A stretch of DNA of 14,431 nucleotides from Clostridia bacterium (GTDB taxonomy: Bacteria; Bacillota; Clostridia; Oscillospirales; Acutalibacteraceae). Below the pieces are notes generated by a model, which was not told the origin of the DNA, did not search any database, and saw only the letters and a program-made list of their open reading frames with translations. Positions 1-7,246 of this stretch are shown here, in pieces; position 1 is the stretch's first letter, and each line of letters starts with the position of its first letter. The stretch spans positions 1 to 14,431 of the forward strand of contig JAGAZW010000106.1 of NCBI GenBank assembly GCA_017939855.1, in the 5' to 3' direction. Position numbers and translations under genes: made by a program.

Positions 1-48
1 CTTTTAAAATTAAAATAGCAATTCTATAATCTGATAGGATTTTTTGCG

Positions 49-76
49 TTGACTTTATTAGAAAAATTGTTATTAT
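49..76 (+). promoter_or_regulatory. Possible sigma-A promoter of the HAD phosphatase gene
   Basis: TTGACT at 49-54 is followed after 16 bases by TATTAT at 71-76, each one base from the consensus hexamer. A transcript starting near 83 would have a leader of about 40 bases, with an AGTGAGG ribosome site at 113-119. A perfect TATAAT at 104-109 has no usable -35 at the right distance. The region is very AT-rich, so a chance match is possible. Confidence 0.45.
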
Positions 77-124
77 TAAAATGCAGAGTTTTTAAATTTA
101 AAGTATAATTTCAGTGAGGTATAT

Positions 125-904
125 ATGCAAGTTATAAGAAATAAAATCGGATTTATATGTGATATGGACGGTGTTATCTACCATGGCAACAGAATTTTGG
201 ATGGAGTTGCCGAATTTGTCAATTGGCTAATAAAGTCAAACAAAAGATTTGTCTTTTTAACAAACAGCTCTGAGAGAACACCTCACGAGCTGAGTATGAA
301 GCTCGAAAGAATGGGACTGTCTGTTTCTGCCGACCATTTTTATACAAGCGCCATGGCAACTGCCGAATTTATCCATACCCAAAATCCCGGATGTACAGCA
401 TATGTAATAGGCGAGGCTGCTCTTTCAAAAGCCCTTTATGATTTCGGCATTTATATGAATGATGTAAACCCCGATTATGTTGTTGTGGGTGAAACGAGGA
501 CATATAATTTTGAAAAGCTGGAAAAGGCTATTGAGCTCGTAAATAAAGGGGCAAAGCTCATCGGCACAAATCCCGACATCACAGGTCCTTCCGAAAAAGG
601 TATAATCCCCGCCACAGGCGCACTTATATCACCTATTGAAATCGCTACCGGCAAAAAGGCATATTTTGTTGGAAAGCCAAATCCTTTAATGCTTCGTCAT
701 GGCATGAGAAAGCTCAACTGCCACAGCGAAGAAATTGCATTCATCGGTGACAGAATGGATACCGATATTGTTGCAGGTATAGAATCGAATGTGGATACCG
801 TTTTAGTATTAAGCGGCGTCACTTCAAGAGAAGCTATAGACAACTTCCCCTATCAGCCTAAATACGTCTTAAACGGCGTGGGAGAGATTGTTACCGACAA
901 ATAA
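125..904 (+). CDS. HAD superfamily (class IIA, NagD-like) phosphatase
   Basis: Cytoplasmic phosphatase of the HAD-IIA (NagD / p-nitrophenylphosphatase) group, which hydrolyses small phosphate esters such as nucleotide or sugar phosphates. All four HAD motifs are visible. The nucleophile motif is DMDGVIY at residues 13-19 (Asp13 nucleophile, Asp15 acid/base). Motif II is TNSS at 46-49. The motif III lysine is in GKPNP (Lys184). The metal-binding motif IV is GDRMDTD at 208-214. The region between about 75 and 180, which contains GTNPD, fits the class II cap domain that controls substrate choice. The length of 259 residues is normal and the protein has no signal peptide. The ATG is supported by AGTGAGG five bases upstream. 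The gene appears to be transcribed alone, and no terminator is seen between it and the next promoter. The family is secure; the substrate cannot be told from sequence. Confidence 0.93.
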   Translation: MQVIRNKIGFICDMDGVIYHGNRILDGVAEFVNWLIKSNKRFVFLTNSSERTPHELSMKLERMGLSVSADHFYTSAMATAEFIHTQNPGCTAYVIGEAALSKALYDFGIYMNDVNPDYVVVGETRTYNFEKLEKAIELVNKGAKLIGTNPDITGPSEKGIIPATGALISPIEIATGKKAYFVGKPNPLMLRHGMRKLNCHSEEIAFIGDRMDTDIVAGIESNVDTVLVLSGVTSREAIDNFPYQPKYVLNGVGEIVTDK

Positions 905-980
905 TTAGCAAAATATCCAAAAAAATATTCCTCCATTAATAAATAAATGTTGAAAAACTTCGAACTTTGTAGTGTTTTAT

Positions 981-1022
981 TAACAAATTTGTCAATATTG
1001 TCTTGACATACAAAATTTGTTA
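981..1022. promoter_or_regulatory. Operator-like pair of palindromes around a -35 box
   Basis: ACAAATTTGT at 983-992 is a perfect 10-base palindrome. A near copy with one extra A, ACAAAATTTGT, lies at 1010-1020. The outer sequences also match as an inverted repeat: TAACAAATTT at 981-990 is the exact reverse complement of AAATTTGTTA at 1013-1022. TGTCAA (990-995) and TTGACA (1003-1008) form an inner inverted pair. One copy lies just upstream of the -35 hexamer and the other in the -35/-10 spacer, a layout typical of repressor operators. That it is an operator is inference, because AT-rich DNA yields palindromes by chance. Confidence 0.4.
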
Positions 1023-1031
1023 ATATATAAT
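1003..1031 (+). promoter_or_regulatory. Consensus sigma-A promoter of the zinc-ribbon membrane protein gene
   Basis: TTGACA at 1003-1008 and TATAAT at 1026-1031 both match the consensus exactly and are separated by the ideal 17 bases. Transcription should start near 1038. The short leader carries AAGGAGG at 1046-1052, eight bases before the ATG. This is the strongest set of expression signals in the window. Confidence 0.9.
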
Positions 1032-1060
1032 TAATATATAAATTTAAGGAGGTTTTCTCT

Positions 1061-1717
1061 ATGAGTAAATTCTGTGGAAATTGTGGCGCTCAGCAGCCCG
1101 ATGAAGCAAACGTATGCGGCAATTGCGGTAGCGTATTAGCTTCTGAAAATGCTGGTAACACCGATGCTGTAAGCACTATTAAGTCTAAGGCTCCCATTAT
1201 TGTTGCAGCCGCAGCCGTTCTTTTGGTAGTAATTATTCTTATCGTTGCTCTTTCCGGCGGTGGATATAAGAAGGCCGTTAAGAATATGATGGCTGTTCAG
1301 TTTGAGGGTAAAGCAAACAAAATCGAAAAGCTCGCTCCTAAAGAATACTGGGATTACTTAGAAGAAGAAAATGAAGACTTCGATATGGATGAAATGATCG
1401 AAGAGTATGAAGAAGAATGGGAAGATCGTCAGGACTATTACGAAGATGAGTTTGGTAAGAACTTTAAAGTTAAGTATAAAATAGTTGACAAAGACGAACT
1501 CAGCGAAAAGAAACTTGAAGATCTTGCAGATGCTCTTAATGAAAACTTCGATATCAAGCGCAAGGATGTTAAAAAGGCATATAAGCTTGACATTGAAATG
1601 ACCATTAAAGGCAGCGAAGACGAGGATGACGGCGAATTAGAGGATGTACTCGTTGTAAAAATCGGTAGCGGTTGGTACATTTGCTCTGAAGGCGGATACT
1701 TCCCCTACGCATACTAA
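1061..1717 (+). CDS. Zinc-ribbon single-pass membrane protein with acidic outer domain
   Basis: Unknown function. The 218-residue protein begins with a zinc ribbon with cysteines at 5, 8, 19 and 22 (CGNCG repeated). A short Ser/Thr/Asn linker follows, then one hydrophobic segment at about 44-65, and a C-terminal domain of about 150 residues. Residues 97-130 of that domain are extremely rich in Glu and Asp, with several Tyr and Trp. The layout predicts a cytoplasmic zinc ribbon and an extracytoplasmic acidic domain. The part after the membrane segment, ending in KIGSGWYICSE, resembles the small NTF2/DUF4878-like outer domains found in other Clostridial zinc-ribbon membrane proteins; that is recalled from family knowledge and not tested. 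It stands alone between a consensus promoter and a strong terminator, so it is probably abundant. Start choice is secure: AAGGAGG lies eight bases upstream and the zinc ribbon begins at residue 5. Confidence 0.88.
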   Translation: MSKFCGNCGAQQPDEANVCGNCGSVLASENAGNTDAVSTIKSKAPIIVAAAAVLLVVIILIVALSGGGYKKAVKNMMAVQFEGKANKIEKLAPKEYWDYLEEENEDFDMDEMIEEYEEEWEDRQDYYEDEFGKNFKVKYKIVDKDELSEKKLEDLADALNENFDIKRKDVKKAYKLDIEMTIKGSEDEDDGELEDVLVVKIGSGWYICSEGGYFPYAY

Positions 1718-1730
1718 TTAAATAGATTTA

Positions 1731-1758
1731 AACGCCCCGAAAATTCGGGGCGTTTTTT
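1731..1758 (+). terminator. Intrinsic terminator of the zinc-ribbon membrane protein gene
   Basis: AACGCCCCG at 1731-1739 pairs perfectly with CGGGGCGTT at 1746-1754 around a six-base loop, followed by an unbroken T run through 1758. It lies 13 bases after the stop codon. In the opposite direction the trailing T-tract is weak. Confidence 0.92.
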
Positions 1759-1778
1759 AATTTTTCTATAAAAGTTAA

Positions 1779-1802
1779 GCGCCGCAAAAATTTCTGCGGC
1801 GC
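1779..1802 (-). terminator. rpsT: GC-rich hairpin, probable rpsT terminator
   Basis: GCGCCGCA at 1779-1786 pairs with TGCGGCGC at 1795-1802 around an eight-base loop. It lies 36 bases past the rpsT stop codon. Read leftward, the stem is followed by TTAACTTTTATAG, a modest U-tract, so termination is plausible but not textbook. The stronger hairpin at 1731-1754 lies just beyond and could act as backup. Confidence 0.6.
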
Positions 1803-1838
1803 ATTTATTATTCTTTGCAAAAAATAATAACTTAAAAA

Positions 1839-2099
1839 TTAAGCATTGGCATTGAGCTTCTTAACAAGTGCAGACTTCTTTCTTGCTGCATTGTTCTTAT
1901 GAATAATACCTCTAACAGCTGCCTGATCAATTTTAACAACTGCTGTTTTTACTGCTTCACCTGCATCGGCAGCCTTTGCATCAATAGCAAGATCAGCCTT
2001 TTTTATAGCGGTTCTTAAAGCAGAACGGTACGCCTTATTACGTTCGTTGTTTGCAGCGCTTACTGCAACACGTTTCTTCGCAGATTTAATATTCGGCAT
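1839..2099 (-). CDS. rpsT: 30S ribosomal protein S20
   Basis: Primary 16S rRNA-binding protein of the small ribosomal subunit, which binds near helices 6, 9 and 44. The protein is 86 residues long, typical for S20, and very rich in Lys and Ala. It shows the family N-terminus (MPNIKSAKKR) and the conserved C-terminal IHKNNAARKKSAL region. The ATG start has a near-perfect ribosome site, AAGGAGGTGG at 2113-2104. The gene has its own promoter just upstream (2145-2173) and a hairpin downstream, so it is probably transcribed separately from the lgt-folD operon that ends only 79 bases before it. Some readthrough from that operon is possible, as no terminator is visible in the gap. Confidence 0.98.
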   Translation of the reverse strand: MPNIKSAKKRVAVSAANNERNKAYRSALRTAIKKADLAIDAKAADAGEAVKTAVVKIDQAAVRGIIHKNNAARKKSALVKKLNANA

Positions 2100-2144
2100 T
2101 TCGCCACCTCCTTAATATAACAGGATTTTATCACAGTAACATAT

Positions 2145-2173
2145 ATGATATCACAATCAATCTGAAAAAGCAA
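2145..2173 (-). promoter_or_regulatory. rpsT: Extended -10 promoter of rpsT
   Basis: On the minus strand, TTGCTT (2173-2168) is followed after 17 bases by TATCAT (2150-2145). The -10 is preceded by TGA, giving an extended -10 (TGnTATCAT). The leader would be about 38 bases. The -35 begins only six bases past the stop codon of the preceding gene. Confidence 0.65.
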
Positions 2174-2178
2174 GTATT

Positions 2179-2898
2179 TTATTCTGAAATTTTATTTTTT
2201 TCGACTTTGGCTGCTTCATCGGATGCCTTTGAACGTTTTTCTTTGATAATACCTATAAGCATTGCTACACTAAGAGCTGAAAACGCAGCTATACCTAAAA
2301 CAAAAACAATTCTTAACCACGAGGGCATACGGTTTTCTTCAAAGCCCATAAGTTTAAAATCCGAAAAAATCTTATCTGCCTCATCTGAGGGAGTAGCTCC
2401 CGAATTATAAAAACAAAAACGGTATATATTACCCGAGCATATAGTTACATACTGAGTCACAGCATAGCTGCCGCCGGAGTCGCTTAAAACTTCGGAAAAT
2501 TTGATGTATTTTCGATCGTTGTTTGTAACGTATTCATAGCTTGAGTTTTGGACATCCGTAACCTTTTGGGCAAATTCATTCAGTGATTCATCATCCAAAG
2601 CCGAAATATCCTCTGCCAAATCGGAAAAATCGGTATGCTCCTCTATTATTCTTATTTGACGGTATTTATCCTTACTTACAGCTAACATTAAAACTCCGTT
2701 ATCTTCAAAATAGTCACGAAGTGTACCGGGTTTCATACCCAGTCTGTTTGCCATTGAGGTGACATCTTCACCTTTATATAGGGTATTGTAGTCGTCGGAA
2801 AGTTTAATGATGAACTTTTCATCTTTCTCTTTAGCGCAGACATTAAAGGACAAAAGGGTAAGAATAATTACCAGAACACAAATAAACTTTACTTTCAA
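2179..2898 (-). CDS. Secreted, C-terminally anchored membrane protein of unknown function (TTG start)
   Basis: I do not recognise a named family. The 239-residue protein has an N-terminal signal sequence (hydrophobic core about 5-18, possible signal peptidase I site after Val20-Cys21-Ala22). An extracytoplasmic domain of about 170 residues follows, then a membrane segment at about 195-218, and a short charged tail (KEKRSKASDE...) predicted to be cytoplasmic. The middle, about 85-190, alternates acidic stretches with strands such as EYVTNNDRKYIKF and YVTICSGNIYRFCFYNSG. This weakly suggests a small alpha/beta domain of the PsbP/DcrB kind, a low-confidence inference. The start codon is TTG: an in-frame ATG upstream is followed at once by TGA, and only the TTG preserves the signal sequence. 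It is the last gene of the M16-lgt-folD operon, 17 bases after the folD stop. Confidence 0.8.
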   Translation of the reverse strand: MKVKFICVLVIILTLLSFNVCAKEKDEKFIIKLSDDYNTLYKGEDVTSMANRLGMKPGTLRDYFEDNGVLMLAVSKDKYRQIRIIEEHTDFSDLAEDISALDDESLNEFAQKVTDVQNSSYEYVTNNDRKYIKFSEVLSDSGGSYAVTQYVTICSGNIYRFCFYNSGATPSDEADKIFSDFKLMGFEENRMPSWLRIVFVLGIAAFSALSVAMLIGIIKEKRSKASDEAAKVEKNKISE

Positions 2899-2901
2899 AA
2901 A

Positions 2902-2910
2902 ATCACATCC
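2902..2910 (-). promoter_or_regulatory. Ribosome site that fixes the TTG start
   Basis: GGATGTGAT on the minus strand (2910-2902) differs by one base from the GGAGGTGAT anti-16S match. Its core lies about seven bases before the TTG codon at 2898-2896. It falls in the 17-base gap after the folD stop codon and supports the TTG as the real start. Confidence 0.7.
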
Positions 2911-2915
2911 GTTTT

Positions 2916-3767
2916 TCAGATAAGTCCGTTTTGTTTTTTTGCAGCAGTAAGGGTGTTTTGCATAAGCATCGCAATAGTCATAGGACCCACACCTCCAGGA
3001 ACGGGAGTTATGTAGGATGCTTTTTCTTTAACGGTGTCGAAATCTACATCACCGCAAAGTTTGCCGTCGGCTCTGTTCATACCGACATCAATAACAACAG
3101 CTCCCGGCTTTACCATATCGGCGGTAACAAATTTCGCTTTACCGACAGCAGCTACCAATATATCGGCTCTGAGGCACACCTCTTTTAAATCGACAGTTCT
3201 TGAATGACAGGTAGTGACCGTACCGTTTTTATGCAGCAGCAACATACTCATAGGTTTTCCTACTATGTTGGAGCGTCCTATAACAACACACTCTTTGCCT
3301 TCGGGTGAAATATCGTAATATTTAAGCATTTCCATAACACCCGCAGGAGTACAGGGAACAAAATCGTAGTCACCAATCATTATTTTTCCTACATTCGCAG
3401 GATGGAAGGCATCTACATCCTTTTGAGCGCTTATGGCATTGATAACTGTCTGGTCGTCAAGGCCTTTAGGCAACGGCAACTGGCACAAAATACCATTGAC
3501 ATTCTTTTCTTGGTTTAAAGTATTTATGAGGGACAAAAGCTGCTCTTGTGTAGTATCGGCGGGTAGGACGTATTCAAAGGATTTTATTCCTAAATCCTCA
3601 CAAGCCTTTTTCTTATTGGCAACATAAATTTTTGATGCGGGATCCTCACCTACAAGTATTACCGCAAGGCCCACAGATATACCCTTTTCTTTAAGCTCTG
3701 CCACCTCTGCTTTTACTCTGTCCTTTACTGCCGCTGATACTATCTTACCATCTATTAAATTACTCAT
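2916..3767 (-). CDS. folD: Bifunctional methylenetetrahydrofolate dehydrogenase / methenyltetrahydrofolate cyclohydrolase
   Basis: Cytoplasmic FolD interconverts 5,10-methylene-, 5,10-methenyl- and 10-formyl-tetrahydrofolate using NADP, supplying one-carbon units for purines and formyl-Met. The 283-residue length is standard. The catalytic Tyr48 and Lys52 are in SKIYVANKKK. Gln96 is in GILCQLPLP and Asp119 in KDVDAFHP. The NADP-binding GRSNIVGKP motif is at 164-172, and the C-terminal signature PGGVGPMT is at 257-264. The ATG overlaps the end of lgt by eight bases and has only a weak ribosome site (AGAAG), so translation is probably coupled to lgt. All key residues appear intact. Confidence 0.98.
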   Translation of the reverse strand: MSNLIDGKIVSAAVKDRVKAEVAELKEKGISVGLAVILVGEDPASKIYVANKKKACEDLGIKSFEYVLPADTTQEQLLSLINTLNQEKNVNGILCQLPLPKGLDDQTVINAISAQKDVDAFHPANVGKIMIGDYDFVPCTPAGVMEMLKYYDISPEGKECVVIGRSNIVGKPMSMLLLHKNGTVTTCHSRTVDLKEVCLRADILVAAVGKAKFVTADMVKPGAVVIDVGMNRADGKLCGDVDFDTVKEKASYITPVPGGVGPMTIAMLMQNTLTAAKKQNGLI

Positions 3768-4662
3768 CTTCTTTTATCTCGCTTTCTGTTACAGGTTCTT
3801 CTTTTTCGTGGGTATATAATTCCACATACTCTGCATTACTTTCCTGCTTTTTAATTCTGACAAACATATAAACTAAAAGCACAACACTGGCAAGGCACAA
3901 CAACACAGAAAGCGCTTGAGAAACACGAATATTTGCTACAAGGTAAAGGCTGTCTGTTCTAAGGCCCTCAATAATTGCTCTTCCAAAACCGTACCACACA
4001 CCGTACATTAAAACCATCTGACCGCTGAACTTGCGCCTTTTACTTAATATATGAAGCACCACAAAGCCTAAAAGACACCATACTGATTCATAAAGAAAAC
4101 AGGGATGAACAAGTCCGGGACCTACTTCGCTTACAGTATTTTCACTTTGCATTCCCCACCAAGGGTCATAGGTAAGACCTCCGAATGCCTCCTGATTAAA
4201 GAAGTTTCCCCATCTGCCGATGCCTTGCCCGATAAGAAAGGCTATAGCCGCCATATCGAACATATCCAGAATTTTTATTTTTCTCCAGTGGCACATCAGT
4301 GCTCCGCAAACGAAGGCACCTATCACCGCACCATATATTGCAAGTCCCGAAAAACCCGAACCGTCAAAGCCGAAAAATTCTTTTATTCCACCAGTCATCT
4401 TTCGATCGTCAAAAATAAGATAATACGCACGAGCACAAAGGATAGAGACGGGTGTTGTAACAAGAACTACGTCAAGCATTCTGTCGGTATTAATATTAAA
4501 TCGCTTAGCATTTTTGATTCCGTATATAATAGCCAACATAAAGCCTAAAGCGATAACGATTCCGTACCAATACACATCCCAAGTGAAATTTCCTATTTTA
4601 AGTGTAAAGGCTATGGGCTTTAAGGTAAAGTCCATACCAAACATTTCAACATTATATGTCAT
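3760..4662 (-). CDS. lgt: Prolipoprotein diacylglyceryl transferase
   Basis: Lgt is a multi-pass inner membrane enzyme. It moves diacylglycerol from phosphatidylglycerol to the lipobox cysteine of prolipoproteins, the first step of lipoprotein maturation. The Lgt signature runs from GRWGNFFNQEAFG at 149-161 and contains the essential Arg150. HPCFLYE at 186-192 and YGFGRAIIEGLR at 224-235 are the other conserved blocks. About seven hydrophobic segments are visible. The position of E. coli His103 is a tyrosine here (GLAIYGA, Tyr110), a substitution I recall as common in Firmicutes. A charged tail of roughly 30 residues (275-300) extends beyond the last membrane segment. The start is supported by AAAGGAG eight bases upstream, inside the end of the M16 gene, which stops only two bases before this ATG. 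Confidence 0.97.
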   Translation of the reverse strand: MTYNVEMFGMDFTLKPIAFTLKIGNFTWDVYWYGIVIALGFMLAIIYGIKNAKRFNINTDRMLDVVLVTTPVSILCARAYYLIFDDRKMTGGIKEFFGFDGSGFSGLAIYGAVIGAFVCGALMCHWRKIKILDMFDMAAIAFLIGQGIGRWGNFFNQEAFGGLTYDPWWGMQSENTVSEVGPGLVHPCFLYESVWCLLGFVVLHILSKRRKFSGQMVLMYGVWYGFGRAIIEGLRTDSLYLVANIRVSQALSVLLCLASVVLLVYMFVRIKKQESNAEYVELYTHEKEEPVTESEIKEDE

Positions 4663-4664
4663 TT

Positions 4665-5936
4665 TCAGCTCTCCTTTGGGTTTATTACCGAAAGCACCGC
4701 ATTTTCGTTGTCAAAAACATCTAATCTTTTATAGACATCGTCAGCAGTAACGGTCTTGAGCAGCTTGATTTCTTCAAAAAGGTCATAATCGCACATAGCA
4801 CATTCAACCAGCTGCATTGCTATACCGTCTACATTGTTAAAGCGGCGTATCGCATCACCATACATACCGCACTTAACCGCCGAAAACAGCTTTTTATCTA
4901 TACCCGTCTCTTTAATACGGGAAATTTCCTGTTTTATTTTTTCGGCAACGAATTTGGGGTCCTTCGACTCACCCTCAAAGATTACCGCAGCATAACCGTA
5001 GCCGTTAAAATATTCTGCGGAAAACTCATCGTTTATATATCCGCCTCTGACAAGCTGCGCATACAACGGTGAGCTGTCACCGCAAATAATCTCCAAAAGC
5101 AACGACATACATACCTTTGATTTAAGTCTTCTTAAAGGTGTATCAATCTTTTGCTTAAAGCCCAAGCAAAACATCGGCATTGCCACTTCAAGCTTTTGCT
5201 CAACATAATCCGATACAATATTTTTAGGCTCATCAACAAGGCATCTTTCTATCGAAACGGGATCCTTTGCTTTTATCGAATCGTTTATCTGCTTTAGTAT
5301 CCTTTCGGTATCCACATTACCTGCGATACATACAAACATATTTGCAGGGTTATAAAAGGTGTTATAGCATTTATAAAGAAGCTCGGCATCGATTTCGCCA
5401 ATCGATTCCACTGTACCCGCTATATCTATTTTTACCGGATGATTATGATACATGCTCGACAGCATATTGAACATAACCCTCCAAGCAGGACTATCGTCAT
5501 ACATTCTTATTTCCTGTCCTATAATCCCCTGCTCTTTTTGTACTGTTTGGTCGGTAAAATAAGGGGACTGAACAAAATCAAGCAGTATTTCTAAATTATC
5601 ATAAAATTTATCAGAACAGGAAAAGAGATAGCAAGTGCGATCAAAGGAGGTAAAGGCATTCGCCGAGGCACCTGTTTTAGCGTAACGGGTGAAAGCATCA
5701 CCGTCCTCACTCTCAAAAAGTTTATGCTCCAAAAAATGAGCTATACCCTCAGGAACAGATACAGCTTGACCGTCGTTTAAAGAAAAGCAGGTATCAATAG
5801 AGCCGTATTTAGTTCCAAAAATGGCGTACGCAGACGAATACTGCGACTTTTCCATTATATAAATTTTAAGTCCGGAGGGATGAACCGCTTTTACATAACT
5901 TTCGCCTATAGGGCTTTCAAAAACTTCTTTTTTCAT
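4665..5936 (-). CDS. ymfH: Catalytic M16 family zinc peptidase, YmfH-like
   Basis: M16 (insulinase/pitrilysin, half-size) metallopeptidase of 423 residues. The inverted zinc motif HFLEH is at 67-71 (His67, Glu70 catalytic, His71). A probable third ligand is Glu142 in GQEIRMYDD, about the expected distance downstream. The second half has the usual non-catalytic M16 fold. The closest named relative I recognise is B. subtilis YmfH, which with YmfF is genetically linked to 5-aminopentanol modification of elongation factor P; the physical role there is unclear. No signal peptide is visible. The gene overlaps the partner M16 gene by four bases (ATGA) and has its own AAGGAGG site at 5950-5944. Neither efp nor the YmfI reductase gene is in this window, so the EF-P link is by homology only. 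Confidence 0.9.
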   Translation of the reverse strand: MKKEVFESPIGESYVKAVHPSGLKIYIMEKSQYSSAYAIFGTKYGSIDTCFSLNDGQAVSVPEGIAHFLEHKLFESEDGDAFTRYAKTGASANAFTSFDRTCYLFSCSDKFYDNLEILLDFVQSPYFTDQTVQKEQGIIGQEIRMYDDSPAWRVMFNMLSSMYHNHPVKIDIAGTVESIGEIDAELLYKCYNTFYNPANMFVCIAGNVDTERILKQINDSIKAKDPVSIERCLVDEPKNIVSDYVEQKLEVAMPMFCLGFKQKIDTPLRRLKSKVCMSLLLEIICGDSSPLYAQLVRGGYINDEFSAEYFNGYGYAAVIFEGESKDPKFVAEKIKQEISRIKETGIDKKLFSAVKCGMYGDAIRRFNNVDGIAMQLVECAMCDYDLFEEIKLLKTVTADDVYKRLDVFDNENAVLSVINPKES

Positions 5937-7213
5937 TTATTCTCCTCCTTTGGAAGAAGCAGATATTCTGTATTCAGCTTTATACCCTGGGCCGCCTTTA
6001 TCACATTTTCACGAGTCACACAAGAAAGCTCTTGTATTACATCCTCGGGAGAATATAGTCTGCCCGAACACATCTTCACCGAATACCAGATATCAATGGT
6101 CTCTTGACTATCATTAGAGGATTTTAGTGAATCTGTTATACCTTTAATGGATGATTCAAATTCAAAATCTGTAAAATCACCATTTTTCATTATTTCAAGC
6201 TGATTTAGTATCTCATTTCGTGCCTTTTGTGCGTTTTGGGCCTCAACTCCGCTTTCTACCACAACCAGACCCTTGATTCTTACCGACGTTGCCGCACAAT
6301 AATAACAAAGACTCATTTTTTCGCGGACATTACTGAAAAGTCTTGAATAAGGACCTCCGCCGAAAATATCCGCCATAACCATTAAAGATGTAGCCCGTTC
6401 ACCCTCACCGCATATATCTGAGGAAAAGCCCATGACAAGCTTTCCTTGAGCAACATCCATTCTCTCTGTAACCGTTTTGACCTCTGTTGCAGCTTTAGTA
6501 GGACGCACAGCAGAAAAATCGGTTATATAACTGCGATTAATGCTTGACAATTTCTCCGAAAGCGTTTCAAAAAGACCTGAAGGGAGATTTCTTGAAATAA
6601 CATTAACGTGAATATAAGCATGAGCTAAAAGATTTCTCCAGGCATCATAAAGGCTCTCACCTGTTATTTTTTGAACGTCTTCCTCGGTACCGCACTTTGA
6701 AACACCGTAATCTTCGTCCGAAAACATTTCTTCAATCATACGGTTTTTAGCATATATTCGCTTCTCGCTCAATTCACCCCGAATGTGTTCAATCGCCTTT
6801 CTTTTTTCCCTTTCCACGTCTGAATCATGAAAGGCTCCGTCTGCCAATTTTGGTTCAAAAAGCAGACTCTGTAATAGTTCGCAGGCTTGTTGGGTTAATT
6901 GCTCGTTGTCGAGAGTATACTTATCGTCAATAACCGAAATTGCCATCTTAAGCAGCTGAAAATCCCCAATCTTTTCAGCAGATGCCGAAAGACGAGCACC
7001 GTATAGCTTATTCAGTTTGTAATTTAGTCTGGAAAAATCAGGATACTTTTCTCCGCAAGTGGTAAGCACAAAAGGAAGCAGTGCATTAACCGCTACATTT
7101 TCACGCTTTAGCGGAAGATAAAAGTTAAATGAAATCAGTGTTGTATTAAAACGCAGACTTTGAATGAACATTCCCGACGCACCGTCGGAAAGCTTGGTCA
7201 TTTTAACCGACAT
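5933..7213 (-). CDS. ymfF: Non-catalytic M16 family partner protein, YmfF-like
   Basis: First gene of the minus-strand operon, 426 residues. It has the overall M16 layout but no HxxEH motif: the N-terminal half lacks any His-x-x-Glu-His, so it should not bind zinc catalytically. It retains the C-terminal half-domain signature, GGGPYSRLFSNVREK around 285-299 (Arg297) and Tyr304/Tyr305, which in M16 heterodimers contributes to substrate binding. This is the usual division of labour of mitochondrial processing peptidase-like pairs and of YmfF/YmfH. The start is supported by GGAGGT five bases upstream of the ATG. Co-translation with the catalytic partner (ATGA overlap) suggests a one-to-one complex. 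Substrate is unknown. Confidence 0.88.
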   Translation of the reverse strand: MSVKMTKLSDGASGMFIQSLRFNTTLISFNFYLPLKRENVAVNALLPFVLTTCGEKYPDFSRLNYKLNKLYGARLSASAEKIGDFQLLKMAISVIDDKYTLDNEQLTQQACELLQSLLFEPKLADGAFHDSDVEREKRKAIEHIRGELSEKRIYAKNRMIEEMFSDEDYGVSKCGTEEDVQKITGESLYDAWRNLLAHAYIHVNVISRNLPSGLFETLSEKLSSINRSYITDFSAVRPTKAATEVKTVTERMDVAQGKLVMGFSSDICGEGERATSLMVMADIFGGGPYSRLFSNVREKMSLCYYCAATSVRIKGLVVVESGVEAQNAQKARNEILNQLEIMKNGDFTDFEFESSIKGITDSLKSSNDSQETIDIWYSVKMCSGRLYSPEDVIQELSCVTRENVIKAAQGIKLNTEYLLLPKEENK

Positions 7214-7246
7214 TTTCTACCTCCGAATTTTATAATTATTCAATTT

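Noticed and set aside
905..980. Terminator after the HAD phosphatase gene
   Set aside because: The stretch is AT-rich with a small TTCGAA palindrome but no GC-rich stem followed by a T-run.
1438..1680. 80-codon Ser-rich frame antisense to the zinc-ribbon membrane protein
   Set aside because: The Ser richness is the antisense reflection of the acidic codons of the real gene; there are no independent signals.
2830..2898. Possible lipoprotein signal in the TTG-start protein, suggested by nearby lgt and Cys21
   Set aside because: The residues before Cys21 are Phe-Asn-Val, not a lipobox (Leu-Ala/Ser-Gly/Ala-Cys). A signal peptidase I site or an uncleaved anchor fits better.
4105..4548. 147-codon open frame antisense to lgt
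   Set aside because: It lies wholly inside the clearly coding lgt gene, has no ribosome site or recognisable domain, and its product is low-quality and atypical. It is a shadow frame.
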